Source: JAERML01 sp035687895
GTDB lineage: Bacteria > Bacteroidota > Ignavibacteria > UBA10030 > UBA6906
Length of the DNA stretch: 8,637 bases
NCBI GenBank assembly: GCA_035687895.1
Contig: DASRUE010000058.1
Coordinates: 1 to 8,637, forward strand
Direction of reading: 5' to 3'
Shown: piece by piece, positions 7,252 to 8,637 of the stretch
How positions within the stretch are numbered: position 1 is the stretch's first letter
Layout of the letters: every line of letters starts with the position of its first letter
Position numbers and translations under genes: made by a program
Notes under the pieces: model-generated
Databases searched by the model: none
Told to the model about the DNA's origin: nothing
What the model saw: the letters and a program-made list of their open reading frames with translations, nothing else

Positions 7252-7809
7252 ATGGTCCCCATCATGGCGCTGTGGCTGCCGATCCTGGTTTCTGCGGCGA
7301 TCGTGTTTGTCGCAAGCTCTATCGTCCACATGGTGTTCACGTATCATGACAAGGATTTCAAAGGTGTGCCGGAGGAGGACAAGCTGTTGAATGCCCTGCG
7401 GGCGTTCAACCTGCCGCCGGGTGAATACGTTCTCCCTCATGCGGGGAGTTCAAAGGAGAGGAACACGCCGGAGTTCCAGGAGAAGATGAAGAAGGGCACA
7501 TTTATCATGTCGGTCTGGGAAAGCGGTCCCCCCTCGATGGCGAAGAATCTGATACAGTGGTTTGTGTATTCGGTGATCGTGGGAATCTTTGCGGCGTATG
7601 TCGTAGGCCGTGCGTTGGGACCGGGCGCACCCTATCTTGCAGTGTTCCGGTTTGCAGGGGTTACTGCATTTGCATGTTACACGATTGCTCAGTGGCAGGA
7701 TTTCATTTGGTTCAAGCGCTCGTGGGGAAGAACGTTCAGAGGAACGATCGATGGACTGGTGTACGGTCTGCTGACAGCCGGCACCTTCGGTTGGCTTTGG
7801 CCTGAGTGA
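7252..7809 (+). CDS. Conserved hypothetical membrane protein, about 185 aa
   Basis: A 185-residue protein with about four membrane segments: residues 4-28 (starting W-L-P-I-L-V-S-A), 100-120, 128-148 and 165-183. Between segments 1 and 2 is a soluble part of about 70 residues with a Pro-rich L-P-P-G-E-Y-V-L-P-H motif and an E-S-G-P-P-S-M-A-K motif. It ends D-G-L-V-Y-G-L-L-T-A-G-T-F-G-W-L-W-P. I recall similar uncharacterised proteins, with the same W-L-P-I-L start and G-T-F-G-W-L-W-P end, from Acidobacteria, Gemmatimonadetes and related groups; this is memory, not a search. No function can be assigned. The gene looks intact, in contrast to the damaged ORF6N copies around it. It may be an old chromosomal gene that the ORF6N copies flank, or cargo between them. 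Confidence 0.85.
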   Translation: MVPIMALWLPILVSAAIVFVASSIVHMVFTYHDKDFKGVPEEDKLLNALRAFNLPPGEYVLPHAGSSKERNTPEFQEKMKKGTFIMSVWESGPPSMAKNLIQWFVYSVIVGIFAAYVVGRALGPGAPYLAVFRFAGVTAFACYTIAQWQDFIWFKRSWGRTFRGTIDGLVYGLLTAGTFGWLWPE

Positions 7810-7818
7810 GGTTGCTTG

Positions 7819-7847
7819 CCCACCGTAGCACTTCGTGCGAAGGCGGG
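7819..7847. repeat. Hairpin-forming intergenic element after the membrane protein
   Basis: A perfect inner hairpin GCAC-TTC-GTGC (7828-7838) is flanked by C-rich (7819-7824) and G-rich (7842-7847) arms that pair at 5 of 6 positions, with a 3-base internal mismatch. It begins 10 bp after the stop codon. No T-run follows, so termination would need Rho. The GTAGCAC/GTGCGAAGGCGGG wording resembles a dispersed intergenic repeat seen in many environmental genomes (from memory). Confidence 0.5.
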
Positions 7848-7932
7848 GTTGTGGCTGGAGTGAAGCTGCCGACCGACGAGTATTGCAGGGAGCGCCCCTG
7901 TGCATCCGTTTGACGGGTTGGTTCAACACTTT

Positions 7933-7983
7933 GGTTTAAGGTCACAATCTGTGACCTTGAAGCGCGGGCAGAATATCAAGTGA
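7933..7983 (+). pseudogene. ORF6N fragment (palindrome region only)
   Basis: A short in-frame piece G-L-R-S-Q-S-V-T-L-K-R-G-Q-N-I-K followed by TGA at 7981-7983. It equals the end of truncated copy 1, including the same non-native stop, so the truncation happened before the duplication. No N-terminal ORF6N half precedes it: the bases before about 7936 are unrelated intergenic sequence. Confidence 0.85.
7935..7961. repeat. Palindrome in the ORF6N fragment
   Basis: Arms TTTAAGGTCACA (7935-7946) and TGTGACCTTGAA (7950-7961) around an ATC centre; 11 of 12 positions pair, the exception being T opposite G, which would still pair as U-G in RNA. The inner 9 bp (7938-7946 with 7950-7958) are a perfect match. 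Confidence 0.88.
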
Positions 7984-7999
7984 CAGCTGGCGGCATAGA
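7938..7999 (+). repeat. 62-bp direct repeat, copy B
   Basis: Partner of 6560-6621 at an offset of 1378 bp, 2 mismatches in 62. Copy B leads directly into the N-terminal region of the broken ORF6N copy at 7999, joined at a different point of the gene than copy A is. Confidence 0.95.
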
Positions 8000-8267
8000 T
8001 CATCGAACAAAAGATTCACCTGATCCGGGGGCAGAGGGTGTTGCTTGATTCGGACCTGGCGCGGCTCTATATGGAGTCCCAACGTTCAATCTCAACAAAG
8101 CGGTCAAGCGCAATCGTGATAGATTCGCTCAAGATTTCATGTTCTCAGCAAGGATGAGTTTGAGTCTTTGATATTCCAATCTGGAATATCAAAAGCGGGA
8201 AGAGGAAGAGTCGAAGGCAAAGTACCGGGCGACGAAGAAACGCATCCGACTGCCCGTGCATCATTGA
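7999..8267 (+). pseudogene. ORF6N-domain protein, broken copy (frameshifts and internal deletion)
   Basis: Reading starts without a start codon: a TAG (7996-7998) immediately precedes I-I-E-Q-K-I-H-L-I-R-G-Q-R-V-L-L-D, then D-L-A-R-L-Y. A 2-base insertion (extra AT near 8069-8072) shifts the frame, which resumes as G-V-P-T-F-N-L-N-K-A-V-K-R-N-R-D-R-F (8073-8126). A second shift near 8143-8146, best explained by loss of about 4 bases, leads to K-D-E-F-E-S-L-I-F-Q-S-G-I-S-K-A-G-R (8150-8203). About 80 codons containing the Y-A-F-T-E-Q-G motif and coiled coil are then missing, and a third frame gives the C-terminal tail E-E-S-K-A-K-Y-R-A-T-K-K, ending in TGA 8265-8267. That tail resembles the end of the intact copy (E-E-P-K-V-K-Y-R). 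No functional protein is expected. Its palindrome is nevertheless perfect. Confidence 0.85.
8167..8193. repeat. Perfect palindrome in the broken ORF6N copy
   Basis: Arms TTTGATATTCCA (8167-8178) and TGGAATATCAAA (8182-8193) around an ATC centre; all 12 pairs match. Encodes the L-I-F-Q-S-G-I-S-K segment. The arms differ from those of the other copies yet remain fully complementary. Confidence 0.95.
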
Positions 8268-8273
8268 AAAGGA
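8268..8273 (+). promoter_or_regulatory. Ribosome binding site for TTG-started ORF6N copy
   Basis: AAAGGA lies 6 nt before TTG 8280. The TTG aligns with the ATG start of the intact paralogue, and the frame has a stop just upstream at 8265-8267 with no ATG between. Confidence 0.65.
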
Positions 8274-8279
8274 ACTCCA

Positions 8280-8637
8280 TTGGCAAGACACGTCTCATTG
8301 GTTCCTGAAGCGATTGAACGGAGGATCCTCCTGATACGCGGCCAGAAGGTCTTGTTGGATACCCATCTTGCTCAGCTCTACGGTGTGACAACAAAGAGGC
8401 TCAATGAGCAAATCCGTCGCAATCTTCGACGGTTTCCGGCAGACTTCATGTTTCAGCTGACGAAGGAAGAGGATGAGGCTCTAAGGTCGCATTTTTCCCG
8501 GGAGTACGAAGCCGTGATGCATCCACTGATCGACACGGCGTCGGCCCAGCTTCCCGTCGAGCGGCTGTGTGCACTGGCTGTTGTGCCACGCAGCAGCTAC
8601 TACCGAGCAGGCCAGGTGAAGGTACACCAAGCTGACG
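8280..8637 (+). CDS. ORF6N domain fused in frame to transposase start (3' end outside window)
   Basis: A 119-residue open frame running off the window. Residues 1-70 are a good ORF6N N-terminal half: L-V-P-E-A-I-E-R-R-I-L-L-I-R-G-Q-K-V-L-L-D, L-A-Q-L-Y-G-V, R-R-F-P-A-D-F-M-F-Q-L-T. Homology stops at A-L-R-S-H, inside the expected palindrome, and the frame continues without a stop into unrelated protein. From M80 (ATG 8517) it reads M-H-P-L-I-D, then a probable helix-turn-helix, L-P-V-E-R-L-C-A-L-A-V-V-P-R-S-S-Y-Y-R, typical of the start of IS3-family orfB transposases. The TTG start is supported by AAAGGA (8268-8273) and by alignment with the paralogue. Whether the fusion is made as one protein or the transposase starts at 8517 is unknown. 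No orfA is seen. Confidence 0.7.
   Translation, partial: MARHVSLVPEAIERRILLIRGQKVLLDTHLAQLYGVTTKRLNEQIRRNLRRFPADFMFQLTKEEDEALRSHFSREYEAVMHPLIDTASAQLPVERLCALAVVPRSSYYRAGQVKVHQAD
8492..8637 (+). mobile_element. IS3-type element remnant, left part (continues beyond window)
   Basis: Sequence right of the ORF6N break encodes a transposase-like N-terminus (helix-turn-helix with S-S-Y-Y-R, residues about 92-112 of the fused frame). The orfA that normally precedes IS3 orfB is missing and no terminal inverted repeat could be defined because the other end is outside the window. It may be an inserted element, or a rearranged fragment. Confidence 0.5.

Noticed and set aside
6557..8193. CRISPR-like or integron attC array
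   Set aside because: The palindromes lie inside coding sequence, are irregularly spaced (about 280, 1095 and 232 bp apart), differ in sequence, and no cas gene or integrase of the integron type is present.
6354..8637. Prophage
   Set aside because: ORF6N domains occur in phages, but no capsid, tail, lysis, integrase or replication gene is visible in the window.

Overview
The window looks like chromosomal DNA from a Bacteroidota/Chlorobi-group bacterium, most plausibly Ignavibacteria-like. The main clue is a very large secreted protease that ends in a type IX secretion (T9SS) C-terminal sorting domain with the NYPNPFNP motif. Moderate GC content, AGGAG-type ribosome binding sites and a dispersed intergenic palindrome of a kind often seen in environmental genomes fit this. 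The lineage is an inference, since no rRNA or housekeeping gene is present.

Positions 1-1174 hold the end of a membrane-bound [NiFe] uptake hydrogenase operon. It contains the C-terminus of the large (NiFe-binding) subunit, a long intergenic hairpin, and the complete b-type cytochrome subunit that passes electrons from H2 oxidation to the quinone pool. No maturation protease follows in this window. Positions 1175-1619 are non-coding apart from what seems to be the last dozen codons of a lost T9SS-tailed gene with a terminator-like hairpin. Positions 1620-5870 encode a 1416-residue subtilisin-like (S8) exoprotein with signal peptide, propeptide, complete catalytic residues, a series of beta-sandwich modules and a T9SS tail. 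Its true start is probably a GTG at 1620. Positions 5871-6353 hold no convincing gene.

Positions 6354-8637 are an accessory island made of repeated ORF6N-domain genes (putative DNA-binding proteins of the phage antirepressor/KilA-N/BRO world). It holds one truncated copy, one intact copy, one short fragment, one frameshifted and deleted copy, and one copy fused in frame to the start of an IS3-type transposase. A small membrane protein gene (7252-7809) sits among them.

The most interesting signal is inside the ORF6N genes. Every copy carries an inverted repeat of about 27 bp (roughly 12-bp arms, 3-base centre) at the same codon position. The arm sequences differ between copies but stay complementary, so the palindrome is conserved while its sequence is not. 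In addition, the breakpoints that damaged the copies (3' truncation at 6602, left edge of the duplicated block at about 7936-7938, deletion at about 8200, transposase junction at about 8492) all lie in or within about 25 bp of this palindrome. This suggests a variable palindromic element that is a target for recombination or transposition, or a self-encoded recognition site.
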